From Sporisorium sorghi (Eukaryota; Basidiomycota; Ustilaginomycetes; Ustilaginales; Ustilaginaceae): a stretch of DNA of 64,000 bases. Location of the stretch: the NCBI GenBank assembly GCA_023212695.1, contig JALCCG010000019.1:1-64000 (forward strand), written 5' to 3'. The notes under the pieces are model-generated. The model was not told where the DNA came from and did not search any database. It saw only the letters and a list, made by a program, of their open reading frames with translations. Positions 8,704-17,570 of this stretch are shown piece by piece. A program made the translations under genes and the position numbers. The number at the start of each line of letters is the position of its first letter. The first letter of the stretch is position 1.

Positions 8704-10140
8704 TCAATTCCTTAAAAATAGAAAAGCTATGAATATTACAATTAATAAAGAAATAACAAATCCATATTTTAGATGTTTTCTGTTTCGGTTCTTACTCAAT
8801 GAAACCGGGGCCAAACTAAGTATTTGTTCAAACATTTCATCAGAAATGTCATTCTTTCTGAATGGGTCCGGATGATACGGCAATGCAAAAACTTTCTCCC
8901 TAGATAGGTCACTTTCAATATCCGATCTGGTTTGTGCATCAATCAAAGGGATTACTATGTTCCATTTTGTTTGATGATCAAAAGAATCTGTTGCTGATAG
9001 AAACTCTTTTAAATGACGCTGTTTCCACTCACTTCCACAAGCTACAACTATTTGTATATCTGATCTCAAAAATTCTTCAAAATATGAGGTTTCTTCATAT
9101 CCCCCTAGATCAAGAACAACAAAGTTGTACTCTGATGAAAGAAGTGAAATTAGATTTAGATCCGTATTATCAGATTTGTAAAAATCAACTCCATCAATGT
9201 CAAATTTTTTTGTGTTTAGAGTGCGACTAATATCTTTTATTCCTTCATATGCCAGTTCAACATATTTAAAGTCACTGCTTTCATTGCACTCTACTATTGC
9301 AACCTTGTTACCTTTTCTTGATAAGAAGTATGAAAGTGATATTGCACTGTGCGTTGTTCCGGTACGTATCTGTGCGCCCAAGACAGCGATTACTACAGAA
9401 CCAAATACTCTGTTCCTTATTATGATTTTTTCCTTAACTGTGGGAAACGGTAGTGTGAAGTCTTCAATTGAATCATCAATTATAAGAGGTCGTTCTACTT
9501 TTCTATCATCTTTTGTACTTGTTATATGCTCTACAATCTCATCATTCTGATTTACTCCTGATTTCTCCTGATCCTCTCCCTTTAATCCTCGTTCTTTTTT
9601 ATTTGTCGATATCGTTCTTCTTTCTGTCTTTACTGAAATTTCGTTCCCACCATTATCAATTTTGCGCCAGGCGATATCCTTGCTGTACTCCCGATATTTT
9701 GCCACTTCTGCAAATTCTTTTGATTTTTCAAAGCAATTCATGATGTCAACAATGCTAATCGTGCTATTTGTTGCTGATCTTACAAAAATGTTGTAAATCC
9801 CCATGTTCACAAGTTCTGCAAGTAATGGATGTCCCTCAGATTCGTTTGAAAGAACTACTGTCCTTATCTCACTGTGCCTAGTTCGAATGGACAGAAGAAC
9901 ATCAGAAAGGTATTCCAGGCGTTTATCATTTAACTTGTATGCAAGGTCAGTAATTACAATCAGTCCAAATACCGGTTCGTCATTTTCATAAGCTTCCTCT
10001 ATTGTTTCGATTAAATGCTCAGCCACAACGACCGATTCAATTACTTTAAAGCCTTTAGACTCAATAAACTTCTTGAGCTTTGAACCAAAATCCGTGTTTT
10101 GAGTCGCTATAATTATCCTTCGGGTATCACTCGGCGTCAC
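8704..10140 (-). CDS. CpaE/TadZ-like protein with receiver-like domain and C-terminal anchor
   Basis: The GTG start overlaps the stop codon of the upstream XRE gene (GTGA), indicating coupling. Residues 1-130 look like an atypical response-regulator receiver domain, and residues about 245-420 like a MinD-type domain with a degenerate P-loop (GAQIRTGTTH lacks the usual lysines). A C-terminal hydrophobic segment (last 20 residues) could tail-anchor it. Receiver plus MinD is the CpaE/TadZ architecture used for positioning Tad pili. The 478-residue length is typical. Confidence 0.78.
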   Translation of the reverse strand: MTPSDTRRIIIATQNTDFGSKLKKFIESKGFKVIESVVVAEHLIETIEEAYENDEPVFGLIVITDLAYKLNDKRLEYLSDVLLSIRTRHSEIRTVVLSNESEGHPLLAELVNMGIYNIFVRSATNSTISIVDIMNCFEKSKEFAEVAKYREYSKDIAWRKIDNGGNEISVKTERRTISTNKKERGLKGEDQEKSGVNQNDEIVEHITSTKDDRKVERPLIIDDSIEDFTLPFPTVKEKIIIRNRVFGSVVIAVLGAQIRTGTTHSAISLSYFLSRKGNKVAIVECNESSDFKYVELAYEGIKDISRTLNTKKFDIDGVDFYKSDNTDLNLISLLSSEYNFVVLDLGGYEETSYFEEFLRSDIQIVVACGSEWKQRHLKEFLSATDSFDHQTKWNIVIPLIDAQTRSDIESDLSREKVFALPYHPDPFRKNDISDEMFEQILSLAPVSLSKNRNRKHLKYGFVISLLIVIFIAFLFLRN

Positions 10141-10361
10141 AATTCACCAACCTCCCAAATGCTTTCCCCAAGTACTTCATTAATTGCTTTTTTTATTTCC
10201 GGGTGTGGCTCTTCTTTGCTTTTTTCATATCTAGAGATCATTACCTGGTAAACTCGGAGTTTATCATTCCTTTTTTTAATCTCCCCAACAAGATCCTCTT
10301 GGGTCCAGCCTTTTCTTAGTCTGATGATTTTTAGTTTTTCAGCTGGGCTTTCAACAATCAT
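10137..10361 (-). CDS. XRE-family helix-turn-helix regulator
   Basis: The product is 74 residues if translation begins at the ATG at 10361, nine bases after an AAGGAGG site. An ATG two codons upstream is too close to that site. The sequence carries a Cro/C1-type helix-turn-helix (KIIRLRKGWTQEDLV...ISRYE) over residues 8-60. It is the first gene of the Tad-like operon and overlaps the next gene, so it may regulate the operon or its own leader. A strong terminator lies only about 36 bases upstream of its start. Confidence 0.85.
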   Translation of the reverse strand: MIVESPAEKLKIIRLRKGWTQEDLVGEIKKRNDKLRVYQVMISRYEKSKEEPHPEIKKAINEVLGESIWEVGEL

Positions 10362-10396
10362 CAACATACACCTCCTTAGTCGATATTTTAGAGACA

Positions 10397-10441
10397 CAAA
10401 AAAACACGCTAACCAACCCTATGTAGGGTTTGATTAGCGTG
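10397..10441 (-). terminator. Strong intrinsic terminator or attenuator before the Tad operon
   Basis: On the minus strand CACGCTAA...TTAGCGTG forms a long hairpin with inner ACCCTA/TAGGGT pairing, followed by seven T residues. It ends transcription from the MerR-like gene upstream. Because it stops about 36 bases before the XRE start and only just upstream of that gene's ribosome binding site, it could also act as an attenuator for the operon. Confidence 0.8.
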
Positions 10442-10545
10442 CTTCGCTTTTGAAAAGATATATGGAGTTTTTATTTAAACACTTTGTCACAAAACAATCC
10501 TAGTACATTCTAAATGAAGTGTCAAACATCTTTTAGTCTTTTAGT

Positions 10546-11253
10546 TTAGTTATCTTCGAACGCTGCTTTCATTCGTTCATCTATATGATCATTGATATAA
10601 TTATTAATGAATTCTAATTTCTTTGCAGTATCTTCTTTTTTTATTATAATGCCTGTTTTTATAGGATTAGCATTCCATTTTTCTTCTGCCTCATTTTTAA
10701 GTTCACGGGTTATTTTCCTTTCAGTATCTCTAATATTTAATTGTATTGTTCTAATAGCCACTCTCTCTTGAGCTTCTTTTTCTGCAGGGTCAGGTAATGC
10801 GAGCCTTGCTAGCCGTTCCTTTTCTTCATATTCCTGACGAATCTCATTTCTCATCTGGTCCATTTTTTCATTTAAAAGATCACCCATAGCTCGTAAAATG
10901 CGTTCTTCAGCTTGGAGTATATCCATAGTATTTGAATCTGCGGAATTTTCATCCTCAAAGTATGTGACTTCAGGAAATTTTTCTCTTACATACTCGGCAA
11001 TAATCTCATTAGGTATCTTTTTTCCGTATTTTTCTCTTACCTCATATATAAATATTGCTATATTGATTTCGAGTTGTGATAATACTCTCTCTCTCTTCCC
11101 TTTTGTTCTGGGTAGAGTGTGAACTTTTTGCTTCTCTAGTTCATTAAACCAAGATCTTAAAGTGACAACCGGTATTTCTATTCCTTTCTCCTCTTTCAAA
11201 TACTCTTGTGCTTTCCCAAGGGTCCACATCTGTGGTAGTTGTTCTTCTTCCAC
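10546..11253 (-). CDS. MerR-like DNA-binding protein with coiled coil
   Basis: I prefer the GTG at 11253, about 11 bases after GGAGAGGAG; a TTG at 11277 and an ATG eight codons further in are alternatives. Residues 1-75 contain a MerR-type winged helix (LGKAQEYL...VTLRSWF...TKGKRERVLS), and residues 100-190 are a charged coiled coil. RacA-like and plasmid partition factors share this MerR plus coiled-coil layout. It is divergent from the ParM operon across a 700-base AT-rich region of repeated TATAG words, so it may bind that region. Confidence 0.7.
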   Translation of the reverse strand: MEEEQLPQMWTLGKAQEYLKEEKGIEIPVVTLRSWFNELEKQKVHTLPRTKGKRERVLSQLEINIAIFIYEVREKYGKKIPNEIIAEYVREKFPEVTYFEDENSADSNTMDILQAEERILRAMGDLLNEKMDQMRNEIRQEYEEKERLARLALPDPAEKEAQERVAIRTIQLNIRDTERKITRELKNEAEEKWNANPIKTGIIIKKEDTAKKLEFINNYINDHIDERMKAAFEDN

Positions 11254-11294
11254 TTTGATTCCATCTCCTCTCCTCAAATATCAGTTTTATATTA

Positions 11295-11830
11295 GTGATA
11301 TAGACTATAATTTGGTTTACGATAGTTTACCAAAAACCTCTATCTATATTATAGCCTATAAATATTCAAGTTAATAGATTCTATACAGGTTTTAGATTCT
11401 ACAAATATATTAGTTATAGGTATGCAACGTACTAATTCCTACTCTTATAGATATCCTATATAATCGGTATAGTATATATTATAAGTCTCAAACACAAATA
11501 TAAACTCTGCATATAAACTTCTATAGAATATATATATACAGAGTTTATTTAATGTAGGAATATATTACTTTGGTATAGAATATAGATAGAATAATAGATT
11601 TGATGGTCCACTATATCTTATATTCTATACTTCCTCGCGATATAAGTTAGATAATCAATATAGTCTACATTTATCAGTCCTCATCTATAACACTTATAGG
11701 TTGCAAAACCCCTATAGTCTATATATAGTAAATCTTCGGTTTGCTTCATATAAACTATATACCTCCTATAGGATATATTATGTAAAGGATAGTTTGTTAC
11801 ATATAGTATATATTTTTCGTATAGGCTATA
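11295..11830. repeat. Array of about 30 TATAG/CTATA words, candidate centromere or operator
   Basis: This very AT-rich gap between divergent genes contains at least 16 TATAG and 15 CTATA words, for example at 11299, 11305, 11344, 11350, 11356, 11415, 11446, 11456, 11468, 11521, 11574, 11581, 11659, 11695, 11712, 11724, 11766, 11802, 11820 and 11826. Many pair up as CTATAG or face each other. No open frame fits. Its position beside an actin-like partition operon suggests a parC-type centromere. Random AT richness explains some words but not the recurrent G/C-bounded form. Confidence 0.55.
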
Positions 11831-11872
11831 TAATCTTTCGCAAAATTCCTTTTCTTTCCCTCATTCATGTGA

Positions 11873-11934
11873 TATAATCCAATTAAGTTAAATCAGTTAA
11901 TTTAAGTTAAGTTAACTCAGTTGAGTTAACTTAA
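11873..11934 (+). promoter_or_regulatory. parM-like promoter with large TTAAGTTAAC palindrome
   Basis: A TATAAT -10 box (11873-11878) has a TTTTCT hexamer 17 bases upstream. Just downstream, TTAAGTTAACTCA (11907-11919) and its exact reverse complement (11922-11934) form a 13-bp palindrome with a 2-base centre, preceded by further AATTAAGTTAA words. The palindrome covers the expected transcription start and leader and ends 17 bases before the ribosome binding site, so it is a good candidate for an autoregulatory operator or partition site. Confidence 0.7.
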
Positions 11935-11966
11935 CTGTAAAAATCATAAATTTGGAGGGTAATTCT

Positions 11967-13175
11967 ATGGAAAAAAAGACATCTATGCTGCAAGCAGGAT
12001 CGGACGCAGGAAATACTCGGCAAAAAACTTCTTATATTGATGAGACAGGGAATGTTGTCAGCATTTCTTTTCCTACACTAATGGCTCCGGGGAATTCAGT
12101 GGGTGACCCACTCCGTAAAGAGTCAAAAGATCTTTCGATCACAGACCGTTTACATGTATACATACAATCAAAAGCTCTTTCCGGAACCTATTATTATGTA
12201 GGGGATTATGCAAGAGATAAGAAGGGTATGGTTCAACCCGATGGTGCTTTTAAATCATCCAGTGAACTTCACATTGTTACTCAACTGACCGCATTAGCAA
12301 TTATTGCAGCTTCAATGAACAAAGAACGAATTGATCATTTCTACTCTGGCGGCCTTCCTATTGAGGAGTTTAAAATCGTAGGTGAATCGACATTTCTTGA
12401 ACGTATAAGCGGTGAGCATGTGATCGAGTTCTTAGATGGTATTTATAATGGAAAAGTTATTACTATCAATATTACTGGCGGGATTGTTAATATAGAGGGC
12501 GCTACTACATCACTTGCACTCACAAACAACATCATTGAGAACAAATTAATAGAACTGCCTAGTGCTAAGATCTTTGATGATGAAGACTACTGTATTGGTG
12601 ATTTGGGAGCCGGCACCACTGATGTAGCACTGTTTGAAGGCGATGGGCTTAATGGTATTAATAGTACGAATTATGATCTTGGGACAAATAAATATATCGA
12701 TGAAATGATAAATGAAATCAATGAAATAGATGAATTCAAAGAGGCTCGGGATTTCCTCAAGGAAAACAATATGGATGTCACTTCTCCTTATACAAACCGC
12801 GAGCAATTTTTACGGCAAGTGGTTTTTCCTGAAATAGCTACAATGCTAGCAGATAAAACAAATAAGTATCAGCCTACATTCAAGGTTTCCTGGGCTAGTA
12901 AAAGAAATGTTATTGTTACAGAAATCGTGTTAAAGCACATGAAGTCTTACTACGACGAAGTTGTAAAGCAACTAAATTTATTCGCTCTTACAAAAGCACC
13001 AAATGTAAATAACTTTTTCTTAGTGGGCGGTGGTTTGCTCTTTGCTTATTACTATTTTAGAAACATTGAATTCTTTAAATTACCTGATTTAGAAGTCCGG
13101 CCTGAAGCTCAGTATTTTACAAGCAGAGCGTATTTGATTAGTTCCTATATTCAAAACCTTGTTGCCTCTCTATAA
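11967..13175 (+). CDS. Actin-like plasmid partition ATPase, ParM/StbA/Alp type
   Basis: Start chosen at the ATG at 11967, with GGAGGG seven bases upstream (402 residues). Actin-fold motifs are visible: phosphate-1 loop GSDAGNTR near residues 12-20, phosphate-2 loop DLGAGTTDVAL near residue 213, and an adenosine motif VGGGLLFAYYY near residue 355. Such proteins form filaments that push or pull plasmid copies apart. The next gene, in the same transcript, is a small protein in the position of the DNA-binding adaptor, and the upstream repeats are a candidate centromere. Confidence 0.88.
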   Translation: MEKKTSMLQAGSDAGNTRQKTSYIDETGNVVSISFPTLMAPGNSVGDPLRKESKDLSITDRLHVYIQSKALSGTYYYVGDYARDKKGMVQPDGAFKSSSELHIVTQLTALAIIAASMNKERIDHFYSGGLPIEEFKIVGESTFLERISGEHVIEFLDGIYNGKVITINITGGIVNIEGATTSLALTNNIIENKLIELPSAKIFDDEDYCIGDLGAGTTDVALFEGDGLNGINSTNYDLGTNKYIDEMINEINEIDEFKEARDFLKENNMDVTSPYTNREQFLRQVVFPEIATMLADKTNKYQPTFKVSWASKRNVIVTEIVLKHMKSYYDEVVKQLNLFALTKAPNVNNFFLVGGGLLFAYYYFRNIEFFKLPDLEVRPEAQYFTSRAYLISSYIQNLVASL

Positions 13176-13232
13176 AATTGAACTCTATACACAAAGTGGA
13201 GGGAGGTAAGACGCCCTGCAGGCGGTTTAAAT

Positions 13233-13730
13233 ATGAAAGAAAAAGCAAAGGAATTTAAGAGGGGGGTTGGCTTCACCTTCACTCCCTCGCGTATACCTGA
13301 TGCCGGTGAAGTGGATTTCATTGATGAGTTAAACCGAATTTTAGCACTAAGCAATCTAAGTCAAAACAAATTTACTGAAATTATGCTGAAAGAGGCAGTT
13401 GAGTATCAAAAGATTAAGAAAACCCAAAAATTCAAGGATCTTTTTGAAACAAATGAGCAAGGGTTGATAATAATCGATGAGGATGATAGCACCTCTAATT
13501 TAAAAAAACCACTAATACAAACCGTAAACTCAATGGAACTAAACCAAAACGCCCACAGTTCATCAACATCTCAAGTTAAAGAAAAGGATGATTTTGAACA
13601 TTCGCAAATGAAAGCTGTTGAAGATAAAAATTCTTCAGTTAATTCGAAGGATGTCGTTAAAGAACCGGTAGTTAATGATGTCTTAAGAAAAGCGATGGAA
13701 AGGGCAAATAAAACAAAACTTAAATCATAG
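13233..13730 (+). CDS. Likely ParR-type adaptor of the actin-like partition system
   Basis: The 165-residue product has an N-terminal part (about residues 20-70) compatible with a ribbon-helix-helix or similar DNA-binding fold and a long polar, low-complexity tail, as in ParR/AlfB adaptors that link centromere DNA to the filament. The assignment rests mainly on position 57 bases after the ParM-like gene. The GGAGGG ribosome site is 30 bases from the ATG, but a GCC-CTGCA-GGC hairpin lies between and could bring them closer. A terminator follows. Confidence 0.6.
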   Translation: MKEKAKEFKRGVGFTFTPSRIPDAGEVDFIDELNRILALSNLSQNKFTEIMLKEAVEYQKIKKTQKFKDLFETNEQGLIIIDEDDSTSNLKKPLIQTVNSMELNQNAHSSSTSQVKEKDDFEHSQMKAVEDKNSSVNSKDVVKEPVVNDVLRKAMERANKTKLKS

Positions 13731-13746
13731 TACTTGATGAACAAAG

Positions 13747-13775
13747 GACCTGATATAAATCAGGTCTTTTGTTTT
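13747..13775 (+). terminator. Terminator of the partition operon
   Basis: GACCTGAT, a four-base loop and ATCAGGTC form an 8-bp hairpin followed by TTTTGTTTTG. Confidence 0.85.
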
Positions 13776-13785
13776 GTATAAAATT

Positions 13786-14893
13786 AAAGGATCATGGATC
13801 CTAGAGAAAAGCCCCTCCTAAATAGGTACAACTAAATTAAAAGGTGGGTCAGAAAAATTTATGATATTTCCTTAAATTCTTATAGATCAAATCAGTATTT
13901 TATATTGGAGCACTTATCTTTTAAGATGTGCACCCCTTGAACACATTGGGTATATCCTTCCGATGATTTCGAGAGGGTGCATTTTACATTCTTGGACAAA
14001 GGAGAAATTGGAATGAATCATAAAACGCCATTTAATAATTATCCTTAACGAATTATGCGAAGAGAGGAGAGAACTCCTAAAAACGACTACAGCATAAACG
14101 TAATGTATGCATCGTAATTGAAAGAGGAGTTAACAAATGAAACTTTAATATCGTCACATTAATGAATAAAGCATATAAACTCTTTCTTTGAATCCCAATC
14201 ACAAAAATAAGATATTACTCAGAATGTTCAAAGCGGCATTGATATCGTTCCTCAGACAGAGTATTTTTCCAATTTGCCAAGGGCACGAATTTGGGTCAGT
14301 CGAATATTAGCTAGCTAACCCTGAGAACTCATTATTAGCGATATTAGGTATGTTGCGTGGATGTTCCATAGATCCCACCTTTGATCATAAAGAAGAAATC
14401 TATACGATGAGTAGTCAGTTTAGAAAGGTATTTACAAGCATCCTCCATCTCAATAATCAATTAAGTTAACTTAATTGATTTAACTTAAATTAACTTAATT
14501 GATACTCTGGATTCATATTTTTTATATGTCTGTTCTGAAGTCATTCGAGTTCATTAGCAGGTGCATTTATAGTAACTAAAGGGTTTCTTGACAAATCAAA
14601 TAATGAAAAGCAAGTCAGTTTCATAAATAGAACGCAGCAAGAGAAAGAAAGCTAATTAGTGGAATTTATAGTGGAACAATAAGTGGAATCAAAGGGAGAC
14701 ATTCCACAAATCATTCTTCTTTCTAATCTACTACGCATTCCATATGAATGTATTTAATGAATTCTCTTGTTACTTGATGTCTCGTTTAGAATTTGTTAAC
14801 TTTTTCATGACACGAATGACATTTAACGAAGACGTGAATAAATACAGTAGAAGGTACGCATGATTTTATGCTCTTAAGCTGCTGTCCGGAGGG
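13786..14893. other. Gene-free 1.1 kb after the partition operon
   Basis: I see no convincing gene here. It contains a 7-bp inverted repeat TGCACCC/GGGTGCA (about 13929-13982), the TTAAGTTAAC palindromes described separately, and near 14655-14700 three closely spaced AGTGGAA words. The sequence has many stops in all frames and may hold partition or transfer sites. Confidence 0.5.
14459..14502. repeat. Second TTAAGTTAAC palindrome cluster flanking the partition operon
   Basis: AATTAAGTTAACTTAATT (14459-14476) is a perfect 18-bp palindrome, followed by further TTAACTTAAATTAACTTAATT-like words to 14502. The same words occur at 11880-11934, so the ParM/ParR genes are bracketed by related sites. 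Confidence 0.7.
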
Positions 14894-14902
14894 ATGATAT
14901 TT

Positions 14903-16264
14903 ATGCCTAGTATTGGTGCATACTACTTCAGCAAAACGGAGGTTGATATAATCTCATCATTGTTTATTTTTAGAAGTGGTACTGCGGAGCAGGTTACTTA
15001 TATGATCCAACCCGAGCTGGCACCAGAAGGCTTTGCAAATAATGCAGGGAAACGATCTGTTTATACCGGTAGAATAAAGTACATTGCAAAAACACTTAGC
15101 GGTTTGCAAAAAAAGGGTCTTGTTGCGCTAATGAAACCAGTACACACAATGAAATTCGTTTATTATTTAACTCAAGAAGGCCTCAACTGTGCATACTCAA
15201 TCTTCGGAATTGAAGAACATTCAGCTAATCTAGCGAGTGGCTGGCCATGCGATTATGGGTACTTCGAATACACTCTCTATAAGCCATCTCTGGATAGATT
15301 CTCACATCACGACCTCTCACTTAACTATCACCTGCAAATGTTGAATTTCGCAGCTCTAAGAGGCTTCAAATACGAATTCATTGATAACCGATATGCATCA
15401 AGGGAATTTTATACGAAGAAGCAAGGCAAGAATGTAAAAAGATATTTTCGACCTGATGGGGAATTTAAAATTAATGATAAGAATCACTATTGGCTCGAAG
15501 TCGATATGTCCACTGAACGCGGCGAAAAATTGGCAGATAAGTTTGAGTCCTATCGAGACTACCTCGATGTAATCTCTGAGGGAATCTCCTTTTCAGAAAT
15601 CAATGAAACACCAAGGTCAATTGTTTTCCATTCGTCAGCGACTTATATAACCGTAAGATGGATCTCAGTATTTAATGCTTTCATGAGTAAAATGGAAAAG
15701 TATACGCCGTTGATTAACTTCAGACTAACAAACAATTCAACACTTAGTAGGGCTGCAGATGCTGAGGTTAATTCAAATTCATATCTAAATAAGGTTAAAA
15801 CCAACATTCAAATTCACTTGAAACGCGAGTCTGGATTCGTGGGGCTTCCAGATTCCCGCTCCAGTTCACCTAGCTTCATCAAATTGTTATCAAGTGATGA
15901 AGATGCTTTAGGTTGGTCTCCTAACATAGTAATCGTCGAGAATTCTGACGGCTCTAAACAAATCCTACTTTTTGAACGTCTTGAAGGACTTGAAAGCTTG
16001 GGTATTGCCAGGATTATTGATTTAAACAAGAAACTTCAAGAACTAGAGATAGGTAGAAGTGGACAAATAAAAGAAATTATCCCTATTTTGTACTACTATG
16101 ACATAACCCCTGATGAGACAACGGTCAAAGGTACAGGCGTTGATATGGTGCTCCGAAGGACGTTAAGTAAACTGATCGTGCATGATGCTAAGAACAATCT
16201 ATGGTTTGACGGTTTTAATAACATTGAGATAAAGGGAAACCCTTTAATGTATCGAAGAGACTAG
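14903..16264 (+). CDS. Replication-relaxation family protein
   Basis: The ATG at 14903 is nine bases after GGAGGG and is preferred over one three codons upstream; the product is 453 residues. The N-terminal 100 residues form a winged-helix-like region (...GLQKKGLVALMK...YYLTQEGLNCAYSIFG), followed by a nuclease-like core with HHDLSLNYHL, RPDGEF and WLEVDMSTERGEKLADKFESY segments. That pattern is typical of the plasmid and ICE replication-relaxation family. Its exact reaction is not established. A bidirectional terminator follows. Confidence 0.75.
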   Translation: MPSIGAYYFSKTEVDIISSLFIFRSGTAEQVTYMIQPELAPEGFANNAGKRSVYTGRIKYIAKTLSGLQKKGLVALMKPVHTMKFVYYLTQEGLNCAYSIFGIEEHSANLASGWPCDYGYFEYTLYKPSLDRFSHHDLSLNYHLQMLNFAALRGFKYEFIDNRYASREFYTKKQGKNVKRYFRPDGEFKINDKNHYWLEVDMSTERGEKLADKFESYRDYLDVISEGISFSEINETPRSIVFHSSATYITVRWISVFNAFMSKMEKYTPLINFRLTNNSTLSRAADAEVNSNSYLNKVKTNIQIHLKRESGFVGLPDSRSSSPSFIKLLSSDEDALGWSPNIVIVENSDGSKQILLFERLEGLESLGIARIIDLNKKLQELEIGRSGQIKEIIPILYYYDITPDETTVKGTGVDMVLRRTLSKLIVHDAKNNLWFDGFNNIEIKGNPLMYRRD

Positions 16265-16325
16265 ACACCTTTAGCTATCCAGTCTTCGAAGCCATATGGT
16301 TCTAATTAAATTAATAAGATTTTCC

Positions 16326-16374
16326 AAAAAAAAGGGCGTTGTCAGTCATCCTTAATACGACGCCTCTTTTTTTT
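16326..16374. terminator. Bidirectional terminator
   Basis: GGCGTTGT (16335-16342) pairs with ACGACGCC (16357-16364), with A and T runs on either side. It serves the convergent 14903-16264 and 16342-16617 genes; the latter's stop lies inside it. Confidence 0.8.
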
Positions 16375-16617
16375 AAGCTCCGGAACTATTGCAGCAACAA
16401 TTCTGTTTGTGCTATCTGAGAATGCCTCTTCACAAAAAGTTTCCATCACACGGCTAGTGATAACTTCTGGTGTTAATTCATAATCCACATCTATCCGTTC
16501 ATTAATCGCGTCACAAATCATTTGCAATTGATAATACCTATGTCTATGCATTCGATATGTTACTTCCTTGTACTTAGAATTTTCTTTCCACCATTCTTGA
16601 AGCGATTCAAAAAACAT
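16342..16617 (-). CDS. Small basic plasmid protein, unknown
   Basis: The 91-residue product begins at an ATG with a GGGGGG ribosome site. It is mostly helical and ends in a strongly basic tail (KKKRRRIK). No family is recognised. It lies 22 bases downstream of the 16640-17299 gene and is probably cotranscribed with it. A basic tail and plasmid context would fit a nucleic-acid-binding accessory protein; this is inference. Confidence 0.65.
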   Translation of the reverse strand: MFFESLQEWWKENSKYKEVTYRMHRHRYYQLQMICDAINERIDVDYELTPEVITSRVMETFCEEAFSDSTNRIVAAIVPELKKKRRRIKDD

Positions 16618-16639
16618 AACAACCCCCCCCGATCTTCAA

Positions 16640-17299
16640 TCACAAAACACTCCATACACTACGCTTCTGATTGTTCTCTGTGACGTCAATCCTTTTAGGA
16701 TCGTAGATTCGATCACTTTCTTGTACAATATGGATGGCCTTAACCTTATCTTTCTCAAGCTTTTCTTTAGTCTTCTTAGGGAATGCTAGGTCTGTAATAA
16801 ATAACTGAGTATGTGGTCTAGGTATAGGTGCATTGTAGAAAAGGTCATCATAATTAATGTTCGGTGCAACACGGTGAACCATATCCTTAGTGTGCAGACC
16901 ATATCTTAATAAAGCATGCGTAGCATGTGATAAAAAAGATGATCCAAGCGCTATTTGAAACTCTGAGATTTTGTCATACAAGCACTTGTTCACTCGTACT
17001 TTAAACCGATCCCGCTTCCCGTTAATTTCAATGTAGCTATCTATTAAAGCAGCGTACTCATGTCCTAAGAATACTTGATTACCGTAAGAGAAGTTCCGTT
17101 TGAAATAAGGAGAGAAAAAGCGAATACATTCTTCACTTTTAACAGCACATTCGATTAAGCGGACTCCAACTTCACCCTCAGGAATCTCTAGGTGTCGCGC
17201 AATTCTGTGTATCCACACACGATAGGTATCAGGTACATATGGAGCTATAGAATGTTTCTTATCTGATCTAACTTTACGGCTGGCACTATTCATACCCAT
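16640..17299 (-). CDS. Plasmid protein with repeated helical modules, unknown
   Basis: The frame stays open to 17524, but the best start is the ATG at 17299 (219 residues), 12 bases after GGGGG. The longer version would run through a small plus-strand gene. The protein seems to repeat a module: residues 15-60 (YRVWIHRIARHLEIPEGEVGVRLIECAV) and 100-140 (FKVRVNKCLYDKISEFQIALGSSFLSHATHALL) both look like RHH or helix-turn-helix-type DNA-binding segments. I do not recognise the family. It is likely in one operon with the basic 91-residue protein. Confidence 0.65.
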   Translation of the reverse strand: MGMNSASRKVRSDKKHSIAPYVPDTYRVWIHRIARHLEIPEGEVGVRLIECAVKSEECIRFFSPYFKRNFSYGNQVFLGHEYAALIDSYIEINGKRDRFKVRVNKCLYDKISEFQIALGSSFLSHATHALLRYGLHTKDMVHRVAPNINYDDLFYNAPIPRPHTQLFITDLAFPKKTKEKLEKDKVKAIHIVQESDRIYDPKRIDVTENNQKRSVWSVL

Positions 17300-17441
17300 C
17301 ACTCTCATCATCCCCCATCGGAAATTGCGAATATAACAGGCACTCCGTTCCCTAGTGCCTACTTTAAACATATGCCCGTCCAAGTATATTAGAACCTCAC
17401 ACTGGGCATAATAAGAGCAATATAGTAGGGCGTGGAGGGGT

Positions 17442-17570
17442 ATGGAGATGCACAGTACTAAAGAACTTAAACTAACACAAAAAGAACTAGAGCTTTTAGC
17501 AAAAGGGTCAATAGAGACAGCCAAAAAGCTCGGCTATACTCTAAAAAAGAAAAAAAGAACTCGTCCATGA
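17442..17570 (+). CDS. Very small basic protein (42 residues)
   Basis: GTGGAGGGG lies directly upstream of the ATG at 17442 (a second ATG at 17448 has better spacing). The product contains an amphipathic helix with LTQKELELLAKGSIETAKKLGY and a basic end (KKKKRTRP), resembling a minimal helix-turn-helix. Its stop codon is in the loop of a strong terminator. The ribosome site and terminator on either side make it a plausible real gene, too short for usual gene callers. Confidence 0.55.
   Translation: MEMHSTKELKLTQKELELLAKGSIETAKKLGYTLKKKKRTRP

Noticed and set aside
10897..11122. Plus-strand frame opposite the MerR-like gene
   Set aside because: It is Ser-rich, with no start signals, and is antisense to a gene with a clear helix-turn-helix.
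17300..17524. N-terminal extension of the 16640-17299 protein
   Set aside because: It lacks a ribosome site at the far start, overlaps a small plus-strand gene and reads as low-quality protein; the GGGGG site fits 17299.
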